A DNA stretch of 64,000 bases, taken from Tranquillimonas sp964472855 (lineage in GTDB: Bacteria > Pseudomonadota > Alphaproteobacteria > Rhodobacterales > Rhodobacteraceae). The stretch lies in assembly GCA_964472855.1 (NCBI GenBank), contig CAYYMJ010000001.1, positions 62,001-126,000 on the forward strand, given 5' to 3'. How positions within the stretch are numbered: the first letter of the stretch is position 1; every line of letters begins with the position of its first letter. Shown in pieces: positions 1 to 8,130 of the stretch. The notes below the pieces were generated by a model that was not told where the DNA came from, searched no databases, and saw only the letters and a program-made list of their open reading frames with translations. Both the position numbers and the translations under genes were made by a program.

Positions 1-762
1 GACCCCGCGCTGATGGGCTGCCGCGTGCTGGTCGACGGCTGGCTGCGTTATCACGACCAGGACCGCCGGTTCGCGGTCAGGGGCTATTTCGGCAGCGAAT
101 GCGACGGCGGCTATGCCGAATATACGGTGGCCGACCATCGCGGGGTGATCCCGGTCGACAGCGACCTGAGCGATGCGGAACTGGCAACCTTTCAATGTTC
201 GTCCACCACGGCCGAGGGCATGCTGTCGCGCGCCCGGGTCGACGCCGGCGATACCGTGCTGGTGCCCGGCGCCAGCGGTGGTGTGGGCAGCGCGCTGGTG
301 CAGCTTGCCCGGTTGCGCGGGGCCCGGGTGATCGCGCTGGCCAGCGAGGCCAAGCACGACGCGCTGGCGGCCCTGTCACCCGACCGTATCCTGCCGCGCG
401 GCCCCGCCGACCTGCGCGCGGCGCTGGGCGACGAAAAGATCACCGTGGTGGCCGACGTGGTCGGCGGCAACTATTGGCCCAACCTGATCGACATCCTCGA
501 ACGCGGCGGGCGCTATACCTGTTCGGGCGCCATCGCCGGGCCGATGGTGAATTTCGACCTGCGCACCTTTTATCTGCGCGATCTGACCTTCACCGGCTCG
601 ACCGTGACCGCGGCCCATGTGTTACCCGACGTGGCGCGCTATATCGAGGCCGGGCAGTTGCAGCCGATGCTGGCGGCGGTCTATCCGCTGCGCGACCTGC
701 CGGCGGCCCAGACCGCCTTTGTCGACAAACGCCACACCGGCAATATCGTGGTCTTGCCATGA
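1..762 (+). CDS. Zinc-type MDR alcohol dehydrogenase / quinone oxidoreductase-like protein (5' end cut by window edge)
   Basis: The reading frame is open from base 1, so the N-terminal GroES-like half is partly missing; about 253 residues remain. A medium-chain dehydrogenase/reductase nucleotide-binding fold is clear from VPGASGGVGSALVQLARLRG (glycine-rich Rossmann turn) and from the family-typical end HTGNIVVLP. Such enzymes use NAD(P)H to reduce or oxidise carbonyls, alcohols or activated C=C bonds. The stop overlaps the start of the next gene (ATGA), so it is translationally coupled to the DddQ-like DMSP lyase. A role in processing a lyase product such as acrylate is tempting, but the sequence does not resemble AcuI closely, so the substrate stays open. 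Confidence 0.85.
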   Translation, partial: DPALMGCRVLVDGWLRYHDQDRRFAVRGYFGSECDGGYAEYTVADHRGVIPVDSDLSDAELATFQCSSTTAEGMLSRARVDAGDTVLVPGASGGVGSALVQLARLRGARVIALASEAKHDALAALSPDRILPRGPADLRAALGDEKITVVADVVGGNYWPNLIDILERGGRYTCSGAIAGPMVNFDLRTFYLRDLTFTGSTVTAAHVLPDVARYIEAGQLQPMLAAVYPLRDLPAAQTAFVDKRHTGNIVVLP

Positions 763-1352
763 CCCGCACCGCGTTCGACAGGCTTCTGGACAGCGCGCGC
801 GTGGCGCATGGGGACCGCGCGGCGCTGGCCCGGTTCTGCCCCTTCCCCGACGACCTGGCGCCGCAAACCGTCACCCCGTTTTCCACGCCACCCGCGGCGG
901 CGGTCGCGGCCGACACCACCATCGCCGCCTGCGACGACCCGCTGGCCCGCGCCTTTGTCGACGCGGCGCCGCTGGCGATGTGGCGCGAAACCTACAAGGG
1001 CACCGACATCGGGCAGGATTTCCACGACCGGTTCGGCTGTTACTGCCTGATCGGCAGCGGCGGCGCTTGGGCCAGCAACAAGATGGCGGCCTATTTCGTC
1101 TATATGCCGCCGGGCATGTGGTATCCGTTTCACCATCATCCGGCGGAAGAGCTTTACCTTGTGCTGGCTGGCGGGGCCGAATTCCTGAAGTCCGGCGACA
1201 AGACCCGTTTCCTTTCGGCCGGCGAAACCGCGTTTCACGCCAGCAGCCAGCCCCACGCCACTCGCACGCTGGACGCACCGCTGCTGGCCTATGTGCTGTG
1301 GCGCAACGAATTCGGCATCAAACCCGTGCTGACCCGGAACGGAGATATATGA
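759..1352 (+). CDS. dddQ: DddQ-like cupin, probable dimethylsulfoniopropionate (DMSP) lyase
   Basis: This 197-residue single-domain cupin has the usual length of DddQ (about 190-200). The metal-site motif YPFHHHPAEELY supplies H125, H127, E131 and Y133, and H166 completes the set. The spacing is the same as the known DddQ ligands (H123, H125, E129, Y131, H163) apart from one inserted residue. DddQ cleaves DMSP to dimethyl sulfide plus acrylate in the cytoplasm. Residues 70-100 (MWRETYKG...FGCYCLIG) also fit the DMSP_lyase family N-terminal segment. The start ATG overlaps the upstream MDR stop. A frameshifted paralogue follows directly. Paralogues in this family may act on other substrates, so DMSP specificity is inferred from motif conservation. 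Confidence 0.78.
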   Translation: MTRTAFDRLLDSARVAHGDRAALARFCPFPDDLAPQTVTPFSTPPAAAVAADTTIAACDDPLARAFVDAAPLAMWRETYKGTDIGQDFHDRFGCYCLIGSGGAWASNKMAAYFVYMPPGMWYPFHHHPAEELYLVLAGGAEFLKSGDKTRFLSAGETAFHASSQPHATRTLDAPLLAYVLWRNEFGIKPVLTRNGDI

Positions 1353-1963
1353 GCCCGGCGCTGCCGCCCGAGCGTTTGGGCCCTGCACGCGGGCTTGCGG
1401 GGCCATGTCGGCAATTTTGCGCCCGACATTGCAGCCTTTCGCGGCCCCGGTCTGGACGCAGAGCACGCCCGGCGTCCGCTGCCGCATCGGCACCCGCCGG
1501 CGGCGGGCCGGTCGGCGGCGTTGCAACATCAGATTGCCGCCCCCCTGCTGCCGGTGGTCGCGGCGCTGGTGGCGGCGGCCCCGCTGCCGCACAGGGCCCA
1601 AAGCTATACCGCCGTCGCCGACCCCGGCATCGACGCCGACCGCATCGCCAACCATGCTTGGTGCACCCTCGTCGCCCCGTCGGGGCCCTTGCCGGGCAAC
1701 AGTGTCCGGCTGGCCATCGGCTACCGGGAACACGGGCTGCGCTATCCCCGGCACCGGCACAGGCGCGTTGAGAACTACCTGACCCTGACCGGATCAGCCA
1801 ACCAGGCCGCGGACGGGCGCGCCATGGTTTGGGGCGGGCCCGGCACCACGATCCGCCGTTATTCCAACCCCACGGCGCCACCTTTCCCGCCGCGCCGCCG
1901 CTGGCCGCGGCCTTCCGGCGCGGAACCGGGATCAAGGCCAAATCGGTGCTGGAAGAAGAATGA
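1349..1963 (+). pseudogene. Second DddQ-like cupin, broken by two frameshifts
   Basis: The start ATG overlaps the stop of the intact dddQ-like gene (ATGA). Reading through two shifts gives a full-length relative. The first shift lies in the TTT run near 1375; one T fewer gives ERWALHAGLRGHVGNF. The second lies in the CCCC run near 1873; one C more gives SNPHGATFPAAPPLAAAF. The central part YPRHRHRRVENYLTLTG keeps all first-shell ligand positions (H, H, E, Y), and the final His is in SNPH. It ends GTGIKAKSVLEEE and a stop. Two single-base homopolymer indels could be real, recent inactivation or assembly errors. A tandem pair of dddQ genes is known in some roseobacters, which supports identifying this as the second copy. 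Confidence 0.7.
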
Positions 1964-2123
1964 CAACCACGCGGATCACGGCCTGTCAGACCGGGGCGCC
2001 CATGCCGGCGGCACCCATAGCCCGGTGGGCAGACAGCGCCATTACCGAGACGCCAGGCAGGACTGACCGGCCAGCGACCGAGTGCACAATTATTGCGCCG
2101 CCTGCCGGCATCGCCCAACGCGG

Positions 2124-2170
2124 GTGGCTTTGCCCCCCGCACCCCCCAAAGTATTTCTGGAACAATGAAG
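2124..2170 (+). repeat. Dispersed GC-hairpin repeat, type A, copy 1
   Basis: The sequence TGCCCCCCGCACCCCCCAAA followed by GTATTTCTGGAACAATGAAG matches the copies at 2285-2332 (inverted) and 56246-56293. It is intergenic and conserved over about 45 bases. Confidence 0.75.
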
Positions 2171-2284
2171 CCGTGCGCCCCGGGGTGGTTTCCCATCCCG
2201 GGGCGACTTCACCGTTCACGGTCATCGGCGCTTCCGCCTGTACCGTGACACCGAGGTTTGCCGATCGCGGTAAAGGAAGCATTA

Positions 2285-2332
2285 ATTTCATTGTTCGCAA
2301 AATACTTCGGGGGTGCGGGGGCGGCGCCCCCG
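2285..2332 (-). repeat. Dispersed GC-hairpin repeat, type A, copy 2 (inverted)
   Basis: This is the reverse complement of copy 1: CATTGTTCGCAAAATACTTC, then GGGGGTGCGGGGGCGGCGCC. It carries the G-run/C-run hairpin GGGGGCGGCGCCCCC. Copies 1 and 2 form an inverted pair flanking about 115 bp. Confidence 0.75.
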
Positions 2333-2378
2333 CTTGGGTCGGTGCGCGGAACGCGCGGCGAAAACCGGAGGCCATCGT

Positions 2379-2708
2379 ATGAAAATCCGCAAGATCACGG
2401 TCCATCGGTGCGTCCTTGTGCTGGAGCATCCCTGCTGGCCGTCTGGGGGCGGCTGAAGTTTGAGAGGCCCGACGCGACGTCCGGCCCGACGCTGCTGGCC
2501 ACGGGGATCCTGAGGCGGTCGAGGCCATCCAGGCGCAGTTTTCCCCAGGCAAGACGGAGCAAACCGCACCGCGCCCCGGCGCGCGCTGCGGCAAGGCGGC
2601 GTCCGGGTTGGCGCGCATTATGGCGGCAGTGGTGCCTGCATTCCCCCTGGGCGTGCGGCGGCGCTGTTCGCGTCCCGCATTCCCAAAGGGCGCGGACGCC
2701 AACCCCTA
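2379..2708 (+). pseudogene. Decayed enolase-superfamily (mandelate racemase / hydroxyproline-betaine epimerase-like) gene
   Basis: A ribosome binding site (CGGAGG) precedes ATG 2379, and the first codons read MKIRKITVHRCVLVLEHP, typical of enolase-superfamily epimerases and dehydratases (cis-3-hydroxyproline dehydratase / hydroxyproline-betaine epimerase group). The frame stops after SGG, but one extra G in the GGGGG run near 2447 would continue as SGGRLKFERPDAT, the expected family sequence. Beyond that the similarity fades. Only about 330 bp lie between the start and the next gene, against roughly 1.1 kb for an intact member, so most of the catalytic barrel is deleted. The exact former substrate cannot be told from so short an N-terminus. 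Confidence 0.6.
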
Positions 2709-4538
2709 GCGCAATTCGCCGATCTCGCGGTGGCATTCGATGCTGTGCCCGGTGCCGTCGTCTTGCCGGGGCGGGTCGACCGTGTTGCAGGTGCCGGGGA
2801 TGGCCAGCGGGCAGCGCTGGTAAAACGGGCAACCGACCTCGGTCAGCGACACGCCTCCGGCGATGCCGCTTCTGGCCTCGCGGGTCGCGGTCGCTTCTTC
2901 CAGCCAACCCACGCGCGGTTCGGGGACCGAGGATATCAGCAGCCGGGTATAGGGGTGGTAGGGCGGTGACAGCACCTTGTCGGTTTCGCCCTGCTCGGCC
3001 ACGCGACCGGCATAAAGCACCACGATTTCATCGGCGAAACTGGCCACCGTCGACAGATCGTGGCTGATGAAGACAAACGAGACCCCGGTCTCTTTCTGCA
3101 GCCGGGTCAGCAGGTCGATCACGTTGGCGCCGACGATGGTGTCCAGTGCCGAGGTCACCTCGTCGCACAGCACCACTTCGGGGTTGGCGGCAAGGGCACG
3201 GGCCAGATTGACCCGCTGCTTCTGGCCGCCCGACAATTCGCCGGGATAGCGGTCGGCGAATTGGGTCGGAAGCTCGACCATCGACAGCAGTTCTTCGACG
3301 CGCTCGCGCTGCTTTCTGCCTTTCAGCCCGTGGTAAAACTCGGACGGACGGCCAAGGATGTCGCGGATGCGCTGGCGCGGGTTCAGCGCGGTGTCGGCCA
3401 TCTGATAGACGAACTGCACCTTGCGCAACTGGTCCCGCGACCGCTGTTCCAGCGCCGGGGCCAGTTGGTCGCCGTCCAGCATGACGGCACCGGCGCTGGC
3501 CGGCAACAGACCTGCCATCACCCGGGCCAGCGTGGACTTGCCGCAGCCGGATTCGCCGATGACCCCCACGGTCTTGCCACGCTCGATGGCGACATTGATA
3601 TCGCGCAGCACCATCACCGCCGGCTTGCCGCCGGCCCCGCGGCCATAGCCGGCATCGACGTCGCGCACTTCCAGCGCCGGATCGTCGCGCAAATGCTCGT
3701 CAGACGATGCCTCGCCCTGGCCCGGTTCGGGCAGCGGTCGGATCGCCGCCATCAGGCGCTTGGTATAGGGATGCTGCGGATTGTTGATGATCAGGTCGGT
3801 CGGGCCGGCTTCCTTCACCTCGCCGTTATACAGCACCACCACATGGTCGGCGATCTGGGCCACGACGGCCAGGTCGTGGGTCACGTAGACGGCTGCCGCG
3901 CCCTCTTCGCGGATCACCTGCTTGAAGGCTTTCAGCACTTCGATCTGCGTGGTCACATCCAGCGCCGTGGTCGGTTCGTCCAGCACCAGCAGGTCGGGAT
4001 CGCCGCACAGCGCCATGGCGGCCATCAGCCGCTGAAGCTGACCGCCAGACACCTGGTGCGGATAGCGGCTGCCGATCGTTTCGGGGTTCGGCAGTTCCAG
4101 CGCATGATACAGCGACAGCGCCTTGGTGTTGGCCTCGGCCTGGGTCTTGGTGCCGTGCAGGACCGGCGCCTCGGTCACCTGTTCGTTGATGCGGATCGAC
4201 GGGTTGAAGGTGGCGGCGGCGCTTTGGGCCAGATAGGCGACGTTTTCGCCGCGTGCCGGGCGCAGTTCGTCCGTGGTCTTCTTTGACACGTCCTCGCCCA
4301 GCAACAGCGCCTGCCCGCCGGTAAATTCCAGCCCCGGCTTGCAATAGCCCAGCGCGCTGAGCGAGATCGTGGTCTTGCCCGAGCCGGATTCACCGATCAG
4401 CGCCACCACTTCGCCGCGCCGCACCTTGAAGCTGACGCCCTTGACGATATGCAGATCGGCCCCGTCCTCGCGGACGGCGCTGATGCGCAGGTCTCGGGCC
4501 TCGAAGACGACGTCGTCGGTTTGCGTGTCCTTCGCCAT
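2706..4538 (-). CDS. Dipeptide/opine-type ABC importer, fused double ATP-binding protein (DppD-DppF-like)
   Basis: This 610-residue protein carries two complete ABC ATPase domains, one polypeptide replacing the usual DppD plus DppF. Domain 1 has Walker A GESGSGKT, signature VSGGQLQR and Walker B LLVLDEPT. Domain 2 has GESGCGKS, LSGGQKQR and VVLCDEVTSALD. Each is followed by an oligopeptide-type C-terminal extension, the second ending in a Cys-rich CPFYQRCPLAIPGTC segment. I chose ATG 4538 because GAGG lies 8 bases upstream; a GTG at 4544 is possible. It is the last gene of the operon binding protein-permease-permease-ATPase and starts 2 bp after the permease stop. It powers import of a peptide-like or amine substrate; the substrate is unknown. 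Confidence 0.93.
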   Translation of the reverse strand: MAKDTQTDDVVFEARDLRISAVREDGADLHIVKGVSFKVRRGEVVALIGESGSGKTTISLSALGYCKPGLEFTGGQALLLGEDVSKKTTDELRPARGENVAYLAQSAAATFNPSIRINEQVTEAPVLHGTKTQAEANTKALSLYHALELPNPETIGSRYPHQVSGGQLQRLMAAMALCGDPDLLVLDEPTTALDVTTQIEVLKAFKQVIREEGAAAVYVTHDLAVVAQIADHVVVLYNGEVKEAGPTDLIINNPQHPYTKRLMAAIRPLPEPGQGEASSDEHLRDDPALEVRDVDAGYGRGAGGKPAVMVLRDINVAIERGKTVGVIGESGCGKSTLARVMAGLLPASAGAVMLDGDQLAPALEQRSRDQLRKVQFVYQMADTALNPRQRIRDILGRPSEFYHGLKGRKQRERVEELLSMVELPTQFADRYPGELSGGQKQRVNLARALAANPEVVLCDEVTSALDTIVGANVIDLLTRLQKETGVSFVFISHDLSTVASFADEIVVLYAGRVAEQGETDKVLSPPYHPYTRLLISSVPEPRVGWLEEATATREARSGIAGGVSLTEVGCPFYQRCPLAIPGTCNTVDPPRQDDGTGHSIECHREIGELR

Positions 4539-4540
4539 GG

Positions 4541-5467
4541 TCACATCCTCTTGGCAAGCTTGCCGCCGCCATGGGCGGACACGTCATCGACGATCAGGTT
4601 GATCGAAACGGTCAGGGTCGCGATGGCCAGGGCCGGCGCCACGATGGCAAAGATCGAGTCGCCATATTGCAGCGCCCCAAGGTTTTCCCGCACCATCGAG
4701 CCCCAGTCCGCCTGTGGCGGCTGCACGCCAAGCCCAAGGAAGGACAACGACGAGATGAACAGGATCACGTAGATCAGGCGCAGCCCGAAATCGGTAATCA
4801 GGGGCATGCGCGCATTGGGCCAGATTTCGCGGGTGATGATCCACCAGCGCCCCTCGCCCCGCACCTTGGCCGCCTCGACAAAGTCAGACACCATGATCTC
4901 CATGCCGATCGCCCGGGCCAGCCGGAACACCACCGTGGCATAGATCAGCCCCGCCGTCAGGATCAGCACCGGGATCGACGATCCAACGGCCGCCACCACG
5001 ACCAGACCCAGCATGATGGTTGGCAGGCTGAGGAAGGCGTCGTTGACCCGGCTTAGCGTCATGTCAACCTTGGGTCCCGAAATCGCCGCGCCGATGCCCA
5101 GCACCACACCGGTGAAATAGGCCAGCAGCGTGGCGGTAAAGGAAATGCCCAGCGTGCGCCCGGCGCCGAACATGATGCGCGACAGCACGTCGCGGTCTTC
5201 CACGTCGGTGCCCAGCCATGCACCGGCCTGCGGCACCTGGAATTCCTCGTAAGCGTCGGGGAACGGCAGGTCGTTTTCGGCATAGGGCGCCAGCCATGGG
5301 CCAAAGACCGCGACGATGACCCAGAAGGCGGTGATGGTGATGCCGATCCAGCCGACGATTGTCGGGCGATAGCGCTGGGTCGGCGGTGCGTCGGGCAGTT
5401 CGTCAAAGCTGACATCGGCTGAAAACGGCGCGACGAAATGGTCTTGGGCTGCGGGGGTGCTGCTCAT
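4541..5467 (-). CDS. ABC transporter permease, DppC/OppC type
   Basis: This inner-membrane permease of about 308 residues has the DppC layout: an N-terminal cytoplasmic segment, a first transmembrane helix (VGWIGITITAFWVIVAVFGP), a periplasmic loop, and a five-helix BPD_transp_1 domain. The EAA-type loop reads EAAKVRGEGRWWIITREIWP. The start is ATG 5467, which overlaps the stop of the upstream permease (ATGA), implying translational coupling. It pairs with the DppB-type permease and the fused ATPase to form the import channel. Confidence 0.93.
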   Translation of the reverse strand: MSSTPAAQDHFVAPFSADVSFDELPDAPPTQRYRPTIVGWIGITITAFWVIVAVFGPWLAPYAENDLPFPDAYEEFQVPQAGAWLGTDVEDRDVLSRIMFGAGRTLGISFTATLLAYFTGVVLGIGAAISGPKVDMTLSRVNDAFLSLPTIMLGLVVVAAVGSSIPVLILTAGLIYATVVFRLARAIGMEIMVSDFVEAAKVRGEGRWWIITREIWPNARMPLITDFGLRLIYVILFISSLSFLGLGVQPPQADWGSMVRENLGALQYGDSIFAIVAPALAIATLTVSINLIVDDVSAHGGGKLAKRM

Positions 5468-6420
5468 TTCGGGTGCCTCAGGCGTGGGTTGGAAGCAAAG
5501 GCGGCGATATCCGCGATCAGCATCAGGATCACGTATGTCAGGCAAAAGATCATGCCCAGCCCCTGGATCAGGATAAAGTCACGGGTCTGCACGCCCTGAA
5601 CGATCAGCGTGGCAAGACCGGGATAGCCGAAATAGACCTCGACCACGATGACGCCGGTCACCAGATAGGCCAGGTTCAGCGCCACCACGTTCACGATGGG
5701 GCCGATGGCGTTCAAAAGCGCATGGCGCAGGATGATGCGCCGGCGCGGCACGCCCTTGAGAATGGCCATCTCGATATAGGGCGAACTCATCACGTTCAGC
5801 ACCGCCGCCCGGCTCATCCGGATCAGCTGGGACGCGATGACAAAGCTTAGCGTGGCAATGGGCAGGGCGAAATGGGCGATCAACTGGAACAGGCCCTTGC
5901 CCTCGGCACTGCCAACAACAACCGCGTTGCCGATGCCCAGCGAAAAGACAAAGATCAGCACCAGCAGCGTGGCGGTAAAGAATTCGGGCGCCGCGACCAG
6001 CGACACCGACACGAATGTCAGAACCCGGTCGTATAACGAGCCCGGGAACATCGCCGCCATGATGCCCAGCGCCAGCGACACCGGCACGCCGATGGCGGCG
6101 GTCAGGACACTGACGTAAACGGTGTTCAGATACCGGTCGGCGATCAGGTTGGTGATCGGCACGTCCGAAGCCAGCGAATGGCCAAGGTCGCCGCGCACGA
6201 AATCCCAAAGCCAGCTGAGATATTGAATATAAAGCGGCTGATCCAGCCCAAGCCGTTCGCGGAACGCGGCGACATTTTCAGGTGTCGCGTTCTGGCCCAG
6301 GCGTATCTGGGCCGCGTCGCCCGGCAGGATCTTGGTGCCGATGAAGATGATCAGCGACACGGCGACAACCGTGATCAGACCAATGCCGATACGTTTCAGG
6401 ATCAGGGACCACATCCCCAC
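5464..6420 (-). CDS. ABC transporter permease, DppB/OppB type
   Basis: A 318-residue inner-membrane permease with the DppB pattern: an N-terminal helix (IGIGLITVVAVSLIIFIGTK), the family motif PGDAA, the GLDQPLYIQYLSWL segment, then the BPD_transp_1 domain with the loop EMAILKGVPRRRIILRHALL and a final YFGYPGLATL region. GAGGGGGG lies directly before the start. It follows the binding-protein gene after an 81-bp spacer that contains a terminator-like hairpin, so it is probably expressed at a lower level than the binding protein. Confidence 0.93.
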   Translation of the reverse strand: MGMWSLILKRIGIGLITVVAVSLIIFIGTKILPGDAAQIRLGQNATPENVAAFRERLGLDQPLYIQYLSWLWDFVRGDLGHSLASDVPITNLIADRYLNTVYVSVLTAAIGVPVSLALGIMAAMFPGSLYDRVLTFVSVSLVAAPEFFTATLLVLIFVFSLGIGNAVVVGSAEGKGLFQLIAHFALPIATLSFVIASQLIRMSRAAVLNVMSSPYIEMAILKGVPRRRIILRHALLNAIGPIVNVVALNLAYLVTGVIVVEVYFGYPGLATLIVQGVQTRDFILIQGLGMIFCLTYVILMLIADIAAFASNPRLRHPK

Positions 6421-6456
6421 ACCCCCCTCGGATTATTATTGATTATCGTTGTCGAA

Positions 6457-6488
6457 AAAGCCCCGCGCCGGGTGCGGCGCGGGGCTGG
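6457..6488 (-). terminator. Hairpin with T-run between binding-protein gene and permease genes (partial terminator)
   Basis: On the minus strand, AGCCCCGCGCC and GGCGCGGGGCT form a strong GC stem with a short loop followed by TTTTTC. It lies just 3' of the binding-protein gene and upstream of the permeases. This is the usual place for an attenuating terminator or 3'-stabilising hairpin that gives excess binding protein over permease. Confidence 0.75.
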
Positions 6489-6501
6489 GATTTTCAACGC
6501 A

Positions 6502-8130
6502 TCAGGCGTCTTTGCGATAGATGCTGACCGGAGCCTCGGCACCGCCGAAGTTGTTCAGCGGCACGTGGGTCAGGCCGCCCACATGGTCGGCAACCGCGTC
6601 CACGTAGTTGCGGTGCGCAGGCAGGGCCTGGCCGTTTTCTTCGTGGATCATGGTCTGCAGGTCGCAGTACATCTGACGGCGCTGGTCGGGGTCGGTGACG
6701 CCGCGAACCTCGACCAGAAGCTGCTCGAACTGTTGGTTCTCCCAGCGGGTCTCGTTCCAGGCGGCCGACGGCGCGAAGGCCAGCGTCATCATGATGTTGG
6801 CGGTGGGACGCATGTTCCACGATGCCACGGCGATGGGCTCGACCAGCCAGACCGCGCCCCAGTAGCCGTCGGTCGTGACCTTCTTGACATCGAAGTTGAT
6901 GCCGACCTTCTGGGCCTCGCGCTGCATGAACAGACACTGTTCCACCGCGCCCGGCGCCACCTCGGCCGCGACAACCGGAACGGCGGTCGAACCGATGTCG
7001 GTCTGATCCCAGTGCCATTTGGCCTTTTCCGGGTCCAGTTCGCGCTGGGGAAGGTCAGCGCAATAGTCGAAATAGGCCGCGTTGATCGGCTGGTCGTTCC
7101 CCAGCGAACCCTGCCCCTTCAACACGCCCCTGACCAGGCGTTCGCGGTCTTGCAGCAGCTGCATCGCCTTCCAGACATGGGCGTTGGACGAATTGTTGCC
7201 CCCCATGTCCAGGCGCGGCGCGATGTTGATATAGGCACCTGCCTTCAGCGACCAGACATCGCGGCCCGCGGTGCCAGTCACCTGATCGATGGCTTTCGGC
7301 GGCAGGTTGGCCATGGCGTCGACATCGCCGGCAAGGAAGGCGTTGAGCCGGCTGACCGAGTCGCCGATGCCGTAATGCTCCAGCTCGTCCAGATAGCCGC
7401 CTTCGCCCCAGTAGTTTTCAAACGGCACGCCAACGGCACGCACGCCGGGCTTGAATTCCTTGACGCGGTAGGGACCGGTGCCGACGGCGGTCGAAAAGTC
7501 GGTGGTGCCGTCTTGCAGAATCTTGAAGTGGAAGGTGCCCAGCGCGATCGGAAGGTCGGCGTTCGGCGAAGACAGCACCGCGCGAACCTCGTGATCGTTG
7601 ACCTTTTCCCAGGCGTCGATCATCGACACCAGCGACGACGCGTTCGACACCGAATCCGCGCCCATGTGGCGGTTCATCGAGTAGATGACATCGTCGGCGG
7701 TGAAGGACTTGCCGTCATGCCATTCCACGCCTTTGCGCAGCTTGAAGGTCCAGACGGTGGCGTTGTCGTTGGACAGAACCTCTTCGGCCAGTTCGGGCTC
7801 GTAGCCCAGCGAGTCTGTCAGGCGGGTCAGCGAGCCATAGAACATGCGGCCGCGGAAATAGTCGACGGCCGAGGTGAACAGCGCCGGATCGAGCGTGTCG
7901 TTGGGGCCGTGCTGGTCGCCGGCAAAGATCAGCTTGCCGCCGCGCTTGGGCGTATTGGCCCAGGCTTCGCTGGCGGTGCCGAACACCGTGCCCGCCGCAG
8001 TCGCGGTGGCCCCGGCCGCCATCATCCAGCCCATCACCTGACGCCGCGAGGCGCCGCGCTTGACCATGTGGGTCAGAATTTCGCTGTCGCTGTAACCCAG
8101 CTGTCCGAATTTGGGATCATTTCTCTTCAT
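6502..8130 (-). CDS. Periplasmic substrate-binding protein of dipeptide-type ABC importer (SBP_bac_5 family), Tat-exported
   Basis: This 542-residue protein is in the SBP_bac_5 size range. A twin-arginine signal is visible (SRRQVMGWMMAAG, residues about 27-40) after an unusually long charged n-region, with likely cleavage after SEAWA. The mature part carries family features such as the N-terminal TLDPALFTSA and WTFKLRKGVEWHDGKSFTADDVIYSM. It would capture the substrate in the periplasm and deliver it to the downstream permease pair. Tat export implies folding before export. The GGAGG ribosome site is 13 bases from the ATG, slightly distant. The substrate is not predictable from sequence alone. 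Confidence 0.92.
   Translation of the reverse strand: MKRNDPKFGQLGYSDSEILTHMVKRGASRRQVMGWMMAAGATATAAGTVFGTASEAWANTPKRGGKLIFAGDQHGPNDTLDPALFTSAVDYFRGRMFYGSLTRLTDSLGYEPELAEEVLSNDNATVWTFKLRKGVEWHDGKSFTADDVIYSMNRHMGADSVSNASSLVSMIDAWEKVNDHEVRAVLSSPNADLPIALGTFHFKILQDGTTDFSTAVGTGPYRVKEFKPGVRAVGVPFENYWGEGGYLDELEHYGIGDSVSRLNAFLAGDVDAMANLPPKAIDQVTGTAGRDVWSLKAGAYINIAPRLDMGGNNSSNAHVWKAMQLLQDRERLVRGVLKGQGSLGNDQPINAAYFDYCADLPQRELDPEKAKWHWDQTDIGSTAVPVVAAEVAPGAVEQCLFMQREAQKVGINFDVKKVTTDGYWGAVWLVEPIAVASWNMRPTANIMMTLAFAPSAAWNETRWENQQFEQLLVEVRGVTDPDQRRQMYCDLQTMIHEENGQALPAHRNYVDAVADHVGGLTHVPLNNFGGAEAPVSIYRKDA

Larger units (their letters stand above)
1964..2378. other. Intergenic island with a pair of inverted repeat copies, no intact gene
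   Basis: No credible coding region is seen. An ATG at 1960 overlaps the stop of the cupin pseudogene and opens a 140-codon frame of no recognisable family that runs through both repeat copies, so I regard it as non-genic. The stretch holds two inverted copies of a dispersed repeat (about 2124-2170 and 2285-2332) that enclose roughly 115 bp. Confidence 0.6.

Noticed and set aside
1..762. Assignment of the MDR gene as acuI (acrylyl-CoA reductase)
   Set aside because: It was suggested by the DMSP-lyase neighbour, but the visible motifs differ from AcuI as I remember it, and the N-terminus is missing.
1960..2382. 140-codon plus-strand open frame starting MTTTRITACQTGAP
   Set aside because: It has an ATGA overlap with the upstream pseudogene, but it runs through two copies of a dispersed repeat and shows no family similarity.
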